Part shown: positions 1 through 5,083 of the stretch, in pieces | Layout: every line of letters begins with the position of its first letter | Numbering within the stretch: position 1 is the first letter of the stretch | Source: DASPXY01 sp038227745 | GTDB lineage: Bacteria > Planctomycetota > Planctomycetia > Gemmatales > Gemmataceae | DNA: 6,935 bases | Direction of reading: 5' to 3' | NCBI GenBank assembly: GCA_038227745.1 | Contig: JBBRPS010000558.1 | Span: 1 to 6,935, forward strand | The notes under the pieces: generated by a model | Database searches by the model: none | What the model was told of the DNA's origin: nothing | The model's input: only the letters and a program-made list of their open reading frames with translations | Translations under genes and position numbers: made by a program

Positions 1-54
1 GACTCGCTCCGCGAGTCGGTCGGGAGCCTGCCCCCCCGACTCGCGGAGCGAGTC
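1..54. repeat. Palindromic repeat, family 1, copy 1 (possibly cut by window edge)
   Basis: Positions 1-19 and 36-54 are perfect reverse complements. Each arm contains a 17-base unit (GACTCGCTCCGCGAGTC or its complement) that is itself a 7-bp hairpin with a 3-base loop. The same unit pair recurs at 4989-5005 and 5050-5066, and the flank after the right arm (CCACGAACC) is also shared, so this is a repeated element and not a chance hairpin. It lies about 30 bases past the stop of the PQQ gene and could act as its terminator, although no T-tract follows. The left arm may continue outside the window. Confidence 0.8.
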
Positions 55-84
55 GGCCACGAACCCCCGGCTCGCCTCCTCGCG

Positions 85-1410
85 TCACTTCAAGCGCCAG
101 ACCGCGTCCCCGGCGGGCACGGTGCGGGGCGGCCCCACGGCGGCGCCCTTCGCGGGCTTTTTCGGCGCCTTGCCGGCGCCCGCGGCGGGGGGCAGCTCGA
201 CGCAGATCAATTCGCCGGCGTCGCGGACGTAGAGCTTGCCGCCGGCGAGCGCGGGGTGCGCCCACGTCTGGCCGCAGATTTTCGCCCGCGCCAGCTCTTT
301 ATACTCCTTCGGATCCGGCTGGAGCAGGACCAGGCCGCCGCGCTCCTCCAGCATCAGCAGCCTGTCGTCCCCCGTGCGCAGCAGCGAGGCGTGGTAGGTG
401 CCGACGCCGGGCTTCTTCCACAATTCCTTGCCACTGGACGCCTCGACGCAGCGCAGGATGGCCTGCTTGGCGAGCAGCGAGCCGTTCACCATGTAGACGT
501 GCTCCTTGCCGACCGCGATCGGGGTCGAGAAGTAGCAAGTCAGCTCGGGCGCCTTCCAGACCTCCGCCGCCTGCGGCTTGCCGTCCTCGGTCTTCAGCCG
601 CAGCCCGACGCTGCCGATGGTGATCGAGCTGCCGATGAGCAGGTCGCCGACGCGGACCGGCGTCGTCGAGCTTTCGCTCAACTTGTCCTTGAACGGGAAC
701 TGCCAGAAGACCGTGCCGTCGGCGGGGTGGAGCGCGACGATGCCCTGCTGCGTCAGGAACACTGCCTGCCGCGTCTGGCCCTTGCCGAAGGCGATGGGCG
801 ACGAGTAGCTGGGGCCGTCGTCCCGCTTCTTCCAGACGATCTGGCCGCTCTCGGCGTGGAACGCCACCACCGACGTGCCCTTGCCGCCGACATTGAGCAG
901 CACCAGGTTGCCGTCCACGAGCGGCGAGCAGGAGGCGCCGAAGAAGAGTTTCGGGGCCTTGAGCTCCTTCTGCGTCGCGACCTGCCAGAGCTGCTTGCCG
1001 TCCTTCGCGTCGAAGCAGGTCAGCACGCCGGTGATGCCGAACGTGTAGACGCGGCCTTTCACCACGGCGGGCGTGGCGCGCGGGCCGCTGCCGAACAGTC
1101 CCTTGTACGGGTCGCGCGCGTAGGGGGTGGACCAGAGCGGTTTGCCGTCCGCGGCGTCGAACGCCTGCAACACCTCGGCCTCCTTGTCCTTCGCCTTGAA
1201 GTGGAGATAGACGGTGCCGCCGGCGACGACGGGCGAGCTGTGGCCCTCGCCGACGGGCTGGCGCCACAGCACCTTGAGCGGCCCCTGCCACGGGGCGACC
1301 TTCTCCGGCGAGGAGCCGTCGCGTTTCGGCCCGAGCCACTGCGGCCAGTCCGCGGCGGGCGCGGTCGCGGACAGGGCGACGAGGGTGGCGAGGGTACAGC
1401 ACCAGCGCAT
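85..1410 (-). CDS. Secreted PQQ-binding-like beta-propeller repeat protein
   Basis: This 441-residue protein has a signal peptide at about residues 1-20 (hydrophobic core TLATLVALSATAPAA, likely cut near PAA/D). The mature start DWPQWLGPKRDG is typical of planctomycetal exported PQQ-like propellers. Propeller blades are visible as recurring G-x-x-x-W motifs: AADGKPLW, AKDGKQLW, AESGQIVW, PADGTVFW and SSGKELW. The fold resembles PQQ-dependent dehydrogenases and BamB, but no catalytic domain or haem-binding CxxCH is seen, so it is best called a non-enzymatic or uncharacterised exported propeller. The last 35 or so residues are a Lys/Ala/Pro-rich tail (KAPKKPAKG) outside the propeller. The start is set by AAGGAGGA 5-7 bases before ATG 1410. 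It is the last gene of the minus-strand series, separated from the upstream YkgJ-type gene by 153 bases that contain a palindrome, so it probably has its own promoter. Confidence 0.9.
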   Translation of the reverse strand: MRWCCTLATLVALSATAPAADWPQWLGPKRDGSSPEKVAPWQGPLKVLWRQPVGEGHSSPVVAGGTVYLHFKAKDKEAEVLQAFDAADGKPLWSTPYARDPYKGLFGSGPRATPAVVKGRVYTFGITGVLTCFDAKDGKQLWQVATQKELKAPKLFFGASCSPLVDGNLVLLNVGGKGTSVVAFHAESGQIVWKKRDDGPSYSSPIAFGKGQTRQAVFLTQQGIVALHPADGTVFWQFPFKDKLSESSTTPVRVGDLLIGSSITIGSVGLRLKTEDGKPQAAEVWKAPELTCYFSTPIAVGKEHVYMVNGSLLAKQAILRCVEASSGKELWKKPGVGTYHASLLRTGDDRLLMLEERGGLVLLQPDPKEYKELARAKICGQTWAHPALAGGKLYVRDAGELICVELPPAAGAGKAPKKPAKGAAVGPPRTVPAGDAVWRLK

Positions 1411-1482
1411 GCGATCCTCCTTCGAGCGGGAGTGTCGGTCACGTTCGCTGCTGTTGTATTACTCCGGCGGGCAAGGTCGTCC

Positions 1483-1537
1483 CACCCAAGCCCGACGCGC
1501 GAGCGAGGGTCCCTCGCTTGCGCGTCGGGCTTGGGTG
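1483..1537. repeat. Palindromic repeat, family 2 (27-bp arms)
   Basis: Positions 1483-1509 and 1511-1537 are inverted copies around one central base, with a single G/A difference that would still pair as G-U in RNA. The arm begins CACCCAAGCCCGACGCGC. It fills the middle of the 153-base gap between the YkgJ-type gene ending at 1564 and the PQQ gene starting at 1410. It may terminate the upstream transcript. Its length and near-perfect symmetry also fit a dispersed REP- or MITE-like element; a second copy is not present in this window. Confidence 0.8.
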
Positions 1538-1563
1538 CATCTTCTTCGCCGGGCGGTTGGCTT

Positions 1564-2016
1564 TCAGTCCCGCGGCGGCACGACCGGCAGCGGGATGACG
1601 CCGGGCCGGTCCGGGGCGGTGTCGAGGAAGTGGTGCAGCGGGGCATAAAGCCACTCGGCGCCGTACACGTCGGCGAGGACCTTGAGACGGCGCAGGAAGG
1701 TTTCGGTGATCTGGTTGCCGGTCTCCTGGTAGGCGGGATCGCAGTAGTAGACGCGGCAGGCGAGGGGGCGCGGCTCGCGGGCGGTACAGAGGCTGTTCTT
1801 CTGGAAGGGGCAGAAGTCGGGCGAGACGGGGCGGTCGTACGGCGGGGCGGCGGCGAGGAGGACGTCGGCCTCGAGGCTGCTGAGGAAGAGGACGTGGCCG
1901 TACTCCTTGAAGCGGCAGCAGCGGCCGCTGGCGACGCAGACGGGGCCGGCAGCGGCGACGGCGGCGTCCACTTCGCGGTAGAGTTCACGGACACGCTGGC
2001 GGATCTCCTCGGTCAT
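1564..2016 (-). CDS. YkgJ family cysteine cluster protein (first of two)
   Basis: This 150-residue protein belongs to the YkgJ/UPF0153 cysteine-cluster group (presumed zinc or iron-sulfur binding). The cysteine pattern is clear: C27, C33 and C34 (CVASGRCC), C69 and C77 (CPFQKNSLC), then C87 and C92 in the family signature RPLACRVYYC. The segment after it (residues 93-150) is unassigned. An ATG at 2022 gives two more residues, but GGAGGG lies only 1 base before that codon and 7 bases before ATG 2016, so 2016 is preferred. It starts 30 bases after the DUF5615 stop, so co-transcription is likely. The molecular function of the family is not established, and nothing here ties it to a particular substrate. 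It is divergent in sequence from the other YkgJ-type protein in the window. Confidence 0.85.
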   Translation of the reverse strand: MTEEIRQRVRELYREVDAAVAAAGPVCVASGRCCRFKEYGHVLFLSSLEADVLLAAAPPYDRPVSPDFCPFQKNSLCTAREPRPLACRVYYCDPAYQETGNQITETFLRRLKVLADVYGAEWLYAPLHHFLDTAPDRPGVIPLPVVPPRD

Positions 2017-2046
2017 CAACATTCCCTCCGACCCTCCGGCGCACCT

Positions 2047-2394
2047 TCAGAAGGGCAGATGTTCGACGTGGTCGGCCATGTCGGGAGGAGCACTCGCCTT
2101 GGCGATCAGCTCCAGGTCATCGATGCACTTACCGATCGGAACCTGCGTCGCCCGAGCGTACGCCACGCCGGCGAAAGGCTCACCAGCGCTTTGGCGACGG
2201 GCGGCCTCGACCAGGAAGTCCGAGTCATAGGTAAAAAGCACATACCCCAGCGCCGTGGTCCGGTCGAGCAGGGCCGGGTCGGACAGCTGGTCGGAGTTAT
2301 CCTCCTGGGCGGTCAGCACCACGACGCCGCGCGCCCGTAACCCGGCGGTGATCGCACTTTGTACGTGCGCGTCCATGAAGAGCGGGACGGTCAT
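2047..2394 (-). CDS. DUF5615 family PIN-like protein, intact copy (putative toxin)
   Basis: This 115-residue protein resembles DUF5615 PIN-like proteins, which are predicted RNase-fold toxins. The N-terminus VPLFMDAHVQSAI matches the family pattern of an early acidic residue after a hydrophobic strand (D8). The central LSDPALLDRTTALGYVLFTY followed by DSDF supplies D39, D57 and D59, the likely metal-binding acidic residues, so the active site appears intact. The start ATG overlaps the stop of the upstream DUF433 gene as ATGA and there is no strong ribosome-binding site of its own, which suggests translational coupling. Pairing with DUF433 directly upstream is the usual arrangement of this presumed toxin-antitoxin module; nuclease activity is inferred from the family. 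A truncated relative lies at about 2800-2877. Confidence 0.8.
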   Translation of the reverse strand: MTVPLFMDAHVQSAITAGLRARGVVVLTAQEDNSDQLSDPALLDRTTALGYVLFTYDSDFLVEAARRQSAGEPFAGVAYARATQVPIGKCIDDLELIAKASAPPDMADHVEHLPF

Positions 2395-2708
2395 GGGATC
2401 TTTCCCATGGCGCGCAGCTTTTGCCGGATCGGCGAGTCGAGACTGGCAGCCCGGAGGCGCGTGGCCTCCTCGTCCTGTCGGGCGATCTCCGCATCGTACT
2501 CCGCCTGGTGATCGTAGTAATAGCTGAACGCCGCGTGGATCTGAGCCAGCGAGAGGCCCGGGTAAGCGGCGTGGATCTCGTCCGGGTTCATACCCCAGCC
2601 GACCTTGTCCAGAACGACCTCGATCACCTTGACGTTCGTGTCGTCGATCCAGCCGCGGCCGCGTTCGTCGAGCAGGATGTGAGTTGTCCCGGACGGTCGT
2701 AAGTTCAT
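2391..2708 (-). CDS. DUF433 domain-containing protein, copy B (putative antitoxin)
   Basis: This 105-residue protein is a DUF433-type protein with a predicted small helix-turn-helix-like domain. Family features are the segment ending LDKVGWGMNPDEIHAAYPGL followed by SLAQIHAAFSYYYDHQAEY, where the 'P.LS.AQIHAALSYYYDH' region is the recognisable core. The charged C-terminal tail (residues 72-105) may contact the partner toxin. It overlaps the DUF5615 gene by 4 bases (ATGA). The leader has GAGAGGAGAG about 7 bases before the ATG. The first 37 residues are identical to those of copy A (2874-3194), while the rest differs at roughly one third or more of positions. The antitoxin role is inferred from genomic pairing. 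Confidence 0.82.
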   Translation of the reverse strand: MNLRPSGTTHILLDERGRGWIDDTNVKVIEVVLDKVGWGMNPDEIHAAYPGLSLAQIHAAFSYYYDHQAEYDAEIARQDEEATRLRAASLDSPIRQKLRAMGKIP

Positions 2709-2763
2709 ATTCCTACTCTCCTCTCAAGGCCCGGGAAACCCCGCAGCTGCCGGGGCGGCCTGT
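2597..2763 (-). repeat. Near-identical direct repeat, copy B (leader plus start of DUF433)
   Basis: This segment matches 3083-3249 at an offset of 486 bases, with only two differences that I find (2700 T versus 3186 C; 2758 G versus 3244 C). It spans the first 37 codons of DUF433 and about 55 bases of leader. Outside it the copies diverge clearly. It marks the tandem duplication of the DUF433/DUF5615 cassette. Confidence 0.88.
2709..2763 (-). promoter_or_regulatory. Conserved leader of DUF433 copy B with hairpin and ribosome-binding site
   Basis: Read on the minus strand, the leader holds a short imperfect palindrome at 2739-2755 (CCCCGGCAGCTGCGGGG) and then GAGAGGAGAG just before the ATG. 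The same leader precedes copy A at 3195-3249. Its conservation in non-coding sequence may reflect an operator or simply recent recombination. No clear -10/-35 pair is visible. Confidence 0.45.
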
Positions 2764-2877
2764 TACAGGGGCAGGTAGACGACACAGTTCAGTATATCGG
2801 ACGGTCACCCCGCGGAGGCGCAAGCCTTGCGTGATCGCTGCGGGGATCTGCACGTCCATGTAGAGGGAGAGTGTCAA
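2764..2877 (-). pseudogene. Truncated DUF5615 remnant downstream of DUF433 copy A
   Basis: Reading from TTG 2877, which overlaps the DUF433 copy A stop as TTGA, the frame gives LTLSLYMDVQIPAAI and then TQGLRLRGVTV. This aligns with MTVPLFMDAHVQSAI and TAGLRARGVVV of the intact DUF5615 at 2047-2394. Similarity ends near position 2800, about 25 codons in. The frame then runs through the leader of DUF433 copy B to a TAG at 2713-2715. The central LSDPALL-type and DSDF-type acidic motifs are absent, so no functional PIN-like protein can be made. About three quarters of the gene has been deleted, joining its 5' part directly to the next cassette's leader. Confidence 0.75.
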
Positions 2878-3194
2878 GGCAGCTTGCCCATCTCACGGAG
2901 CTTTCGGCGGATCGGACAATCCTTCAGGCTCTCGGCATGGAGTCGCTGGTATTCGCGGAATTGCCATTCGATCTCGGCGTCGTACTCGGCCTGGTGATCG
3001 TAGTAATAGCTGAGCGCCGCGTGGATCTGTGCCAGAGAGAGGTGCGGGAACTGGGTGTGCATCTCTTCCGGACTCATGCCGTAGCCGACCTTGTCCAGAA
3101 CGACCTCGATCACCTTGACGTTCGTGTCGTCGATCCAGCCGCGGCCGCGTTCGTCGAGCAGGATGTGAGTTGTCCCGGACGGTCGCAAGTTCAT
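2874..3194 (-). CDS. DUF433 domain-containing protein, copy A (orphan antitoxin-like)
   Basis: This 106-residue paralogue of the DUF433 protein at 2391-2708 is identical to it for residues 1-37. It then diverges (VGYGMSPEEMHTQFPHL) but keeps the core SLAQIHAALSYYYDHQAEY. The C-terminal region carries an extra residue (SLKDCPIRRKL) and many substitutions. The reading frame is intact, and GAGAGGAGAG precedes the ATG as in copy B. Its presumed toxin partner is reduced to a fragment of about 25 codons, so this copy now stands alone. It could have been kept as a decoy antitoxin or a regulator of the neighbouring intact pair, or it may simply not yet have decayed. Role inferred. Confidence 0.8.
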   Translation of the reverse strand: MNLRPSGTTHILLDERGRGWIDDTNVKVIEVVLDKVGYGMSPEEMHTQFPHLSLAQIHAALSYYYDHQAEYDAEIEWQFREYQRLHAESLKDCPIRRKLREMGKLP

Positions 3195-3249
3195 ATTCCT
3201 ACTCTCCTCTCAAGGCCCGGGAAACCCCGCAGCTGCCGGGGCGCCCTGT
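3083..3249 (-). repeat. Near-identical direct repeat, copy A (leader plus start of DUF433)
   Basis: This is the partner of the repeat at 2597-2763. It covers the first 37 codons of DUF433 copy A and its leader, including the short palindrome at 3225-3241 and the ribosome-binding site. Identity stops within about 13 bases of the stop codon of the upstream helical protein gene. Confidence 0.88.
3195..3249 (-). promoter_or_regulatory. Conserved leader of DUF433 copy A with hairpin and ribosome-binding site
   Basis: The same leader as at 2709-2763, with one base difference: imperfect palindrome at 3225-3241 and GAGAGGAGAG before the ATG. It occupies nearly all of the 68-base gap after the upstream gene's stop at 3263, so copy A may be read from the upstream operon, from a promoter I cannot resolve, or both. 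Confidence 0.4.
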
Positions 3250-3262
3250 GGGCAGGGACAGC

Positions 3263-3730
3263 TCACACTTCGGTAGCGACTTCCAGCACTGCGTACCACT
3301 GCGCCCGGCGCGTGCGGAGCTTGTCGCCGTAGTCCTGGACCTGCCGGCAGAGTGCGTCGGGGAGGTCGTCCCGCGCGAGCAACTCCTGGCAGAGAGCAAT
3401 GGTCTGGTAGAAGTTGCCGGCCTGCGCCCAGGCACTGGCGGCGCTGAAGCGGTGGAGCCAGGACTTCTCAAGCAACCCGAGGGCCGCGCACCGATCGCTC
3501 AGGGCCTCTTCGATCTCGGCGGCCGCGGCGAACCGTGTGGCGGCCGCCTCGTCCTGCCGCTGGGCGCGGAGCAGTTGCGCTTCGAGCAGTAAGTTGGACT
3601 TGCGAATTTCCTCCGCCCGAAAGACTTCATCAAGCCCCTGGAGGCTAATGCCGTCCGCATGTGGCTCACTCATTGCCGGGGAGGCTGGTGCCGGCCCTGC
3701 CTCCTGGCCTCCGCCCGTGTTACTCGTCAC
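3263..3730 (-). CDS. Hypothetical helical protein coupled to YkgJ-type gene
   Basis: I do not recognise a named family. From GTG 3730 the product is 155 residues. After a Gly/Pro/Ala-rich leader of about 19 residues it is strongly helical and rich in Ala, Glu, Arg and Gln. The repeated-helix look (EIRKSNLLLEAQLLRAQRQD, SAASAWAQAGNFYQTIALCQ) suggests a TPR-like or helical-bundle fold without being diagnostic. No signal peptide or membrane segment is seen. GTG 3730 overlaps the upstream YkgJ stop as GTGA, and TTGAGGATG lies about 6-12 bases before it, which argues for coupling. The alternative ATG at 3673 gives 136 residues beginning MSEPHADGI but lacks a close ribosome-binding site. The stop is 68 bases before DUF433 copy A. 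The tight link to the cysteine-cluster gene suggests a shared task, otherwise unknown. Confidence 0.65.
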   Translation of the reverse strand: MTSNTGGGQEAGPAPASPAMSEPHADGISLQGLDEVFRAEEIRKSNLLLEAQLLRAQRQDEAAATRFAAAAEIEEALSDRCAALGLLEKSWLHRFSAASAWAQAGNFYQTIALCQELLARDDLPDALCRQVQDYGDKLRTRRAQWYAVLEVATEV

Positions 3731-4137
3731 AATGGTATCATCCTCAACCGTTGAGCGATTTCGTCCGCGGAGATGAGATCCCCGTGGCCCGCCCCCGGGC
3801 AAGACTCGCACGTCTGCCGCCAGGCCTCCGGGCTGCGCACGTTGCTCTCCCAGAACGGCCACGTCCGGCACTGCCGCGGCCGCACCGGGTAGACCGTACA
3901 GCCCTTTTCGCGGTCGTAGAAGACGCAATCGCCGTTGGCCTTCTCGCGCAGGCTGCGGCGGCGCCCCACCGGCCGCGTGTACAGCCCCTCGACCTCCTCG
4001 CGCCGCTCGCCGAGGTACTCGGCGAGGGCCGCGATCTCCTCGTCGTTTACCCAGACGTAGCCCGGGGCGCCGGTGCAGCAGTGGCCGCACTGCGTGCAGC
4101 GGAAGCGCAGGCCTTCTTGATACCACGGTTCGCTCAT
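3727..4137 (-). CDS. YkgJ family cysteine cluster protein (second of two)
   Basis: This 136-residue protein is a clear YkgJ/UPF0153 cysteine-cluster member. It opens with RFRCTQCGHCC (C14, C17, C20, C21), followed by NGDCVFYDREKGCTVYPVRP (C71, C80) and RQCRTWPFW (C90). C110 and C113 (CESC) lie near the C-terminus. The family signature 'C.Y..RP..CR..PF' is complete, so metal or iron-sulfur cluster binding is probable, but the reaction or partner is not known. The frame extends upstream to 4185, but ATG 4137 is chosen because GAGGAGGGGCG directly precedes it and the YkgJ domain begins at once. It is the first gene of the minus-strand series and is divergent from the glycosyltransferase. A possible -10 (TAAGAT) lies near 4186-4191 but has no convincing -35. 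Confidence 0.88.
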   Translation of the reverse strand: MSEPWYQEGLRFRCTQCGHCCTGAPGYVWVNDEEIAALAEYLGERREEVEGLYTRPVGRRRSLREKANGDCVFYDREKGCTVYPVRPRQCRTWPFWESNVRSPEAWRQTCESCPGAGHGDLISADEIAQRLRMIPL

Positions 4138-4293
4138 CGCCCCTCCTCGTCGCACCCGCTCGCCGTCCCCTTCATGCTCTTGCATCTTACCCGAGGCGAC
4201 GTGACAGGGGAATCGCCTTCAGCCGTCCTGGGAGGCGCGCCCGCGGCGTCCTATCATGCCCCGACACGACCCCGCACCCGGCGGACCTCCGAC

Positions 4294-4968
4294 ATGGCCG
4301 TCTCCGTCATCATTCCGACGCTCAACGAAGCGAGCTGTCTCGCCGAGACGGTGCGCTCCGTGCGCGCTGACCGGCCGCACGAGGTCATCGTCGCCGACGG
4401 CGGCAGCACCGACGCGACGCGCGCCGTCGCCGTGGACGCCGACCTGTTCCTCGAAGCGCCGCGCGGCCGGGCCAACCAGATGAACGCCGGCGCCGCCCGC
4501 GCCACCGGCGACGTCCTGCTCTTCCTGCACGCCGACTGCACCCTGGAGGCCGGCGCCCTCGCCGACGTGGAACGCCTGCTGCGGCGGCGCGACGCGATCG
4601 CCGGCTGCTTCACCATGACCGTGAGCGCGCCGGGACTGCTGTACCGCTCCCTCGACGCCTGCGCCACGGCGCGCGTCCGCCTGACCGGGCTGGTTTACGG
4701 CGACCAGGGCCTGTTCCTGCGCCGCGCCGACTTCGAGCGCCTCGGCGGCTTCCCGCCGCTGCGCCTGATGGAAGACGTGTTCTTCAGCCGGACGCTGCGC
4801 CGCCGCGGCCGCGTCGTGGTCTCGCTGCGGCGGATTTACGTCTCGCCGCGCCGCTGGCAGCGGTCGGGCCTGGTGCGCCAGACGCTGCGCAACTGGACGC
4901 TGACCGCCCTGGCGGCGGGCGGCATCCACCCCGACCGGCTGGCCGCGTTCTACCCGGTCGTGCGCTGA
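4294..4968 (+). CDS. TIGR04283 family glycosyltransferase (GT-A, GT2-like)
   Basis: This 224-residue protein is a single GT-A glycosyltransferase domain. It begins with the family-2 nucleotide-binding strand VSVIIPTLNEA (residues 3-13), then VIVADGGSTDAT (31-42), and GRANQMNAGAARATGD (58-73), characteristic of the TIGR04283 group. FLHAD (77-81) stands at the DxD-like metal/nucleotide site. GDQGLFLRR (136-144) and LMEDVFF (158-164) are the usual acceptor-side and catalytic-region motifs. There are no membrane segments. NCBI names the group arsenosugar biosynthesis or rSAM/selenodomain-associated, but no radical-SAM partner is in the window, so the substrate is unassigned. The open frame reaches back to 3661; ATG 4294 is chosen because the domain begins at its second residue. 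The ribosome-binding site is weak. It converges with the metallopeptidase gene. Confidence 0.88.
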   Translation: MAVSVIIPTLNEASCLAETVRSVRADRPHEVIVADGGSTDATRAVAVDADLFLEAPRGRANQMNAGAARATGDVLLFLHADCTLEAGALADVERLLRRRDAIAGCFTMTVSAPGLLYRSLDACATARVRLTGLVYGDQGLFLRRADFERLGGFPPLRLMEDVFFSRTLRRRGRVVVSLRRIYVSPRRWQRSGLVRQTLRNWTLTALAAGGIHPDRLAAFYPVVR

Positions 4969-4980
4969 GGCCCTTCTCGA

Positions 4981-5074
4981 TCGTGGGCGACTCGCTCCGC
5001 GAGTCGCTCCCAGGGGGAATCGAGCCGCGGAGGCGCGCACTCCCGGAGCGACTCGCGGAGCGAGTCGCCCACGA
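4981..5074. repeat. Palindromic repeat, family 1, copy 2 (30-bp perfect arms)
   Basis: Positions 4981-5010 and 5045-5074 are perfect 30-base inverted copies around a 34-base spacer. Each arm contains the GACTCGCTCCGCGAGTC unit (4989-5005) or its complement (5050-5066), which folds on itself. It sits exactly between the convergent stops of the glycosyltransferase (4968) and the metallopeptidase (5084). It is well placed as a bidirectional terminator, although without a T-tract. The same element family flanks the PQQ gene at 1-54, while the spacer is unrelated. Confidence 0.88.
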
Positions 5075-5083
5075 ACCTGTCCG

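Noticed and set aside
256..2340. A 694-codon plus-strand open frame
   Set aside because: It runs antisense across the PQQ, YkgJ and DUF5615 genes, is very rich in Arg, Ala, Gly and Glu, and shows no domain. High GC removes stop codons in this frame.
3731..4126. Longer start for the helical protein at 4126
   Set aside because: This part lies out of frame within the YkgJ-type gene and is low-complexity Arg/Gly/Ala sequence; the coupled GTG 3730 is a better start.
3661..4293. Upstream extension of the glycosyltransferase frame by 211 codons
   Set aside because: The extension overlaps the YkgJ-type gene on the other strand and has no domain; the glycosyltransferase fold starts right after ATG 4294.
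4219..5040. A 273-codon minus-strand open frame
   Set aside because: It is antisense to the glycosyltransferase, whose motifs are clear on the plus strand, and it crosses the palindrome.
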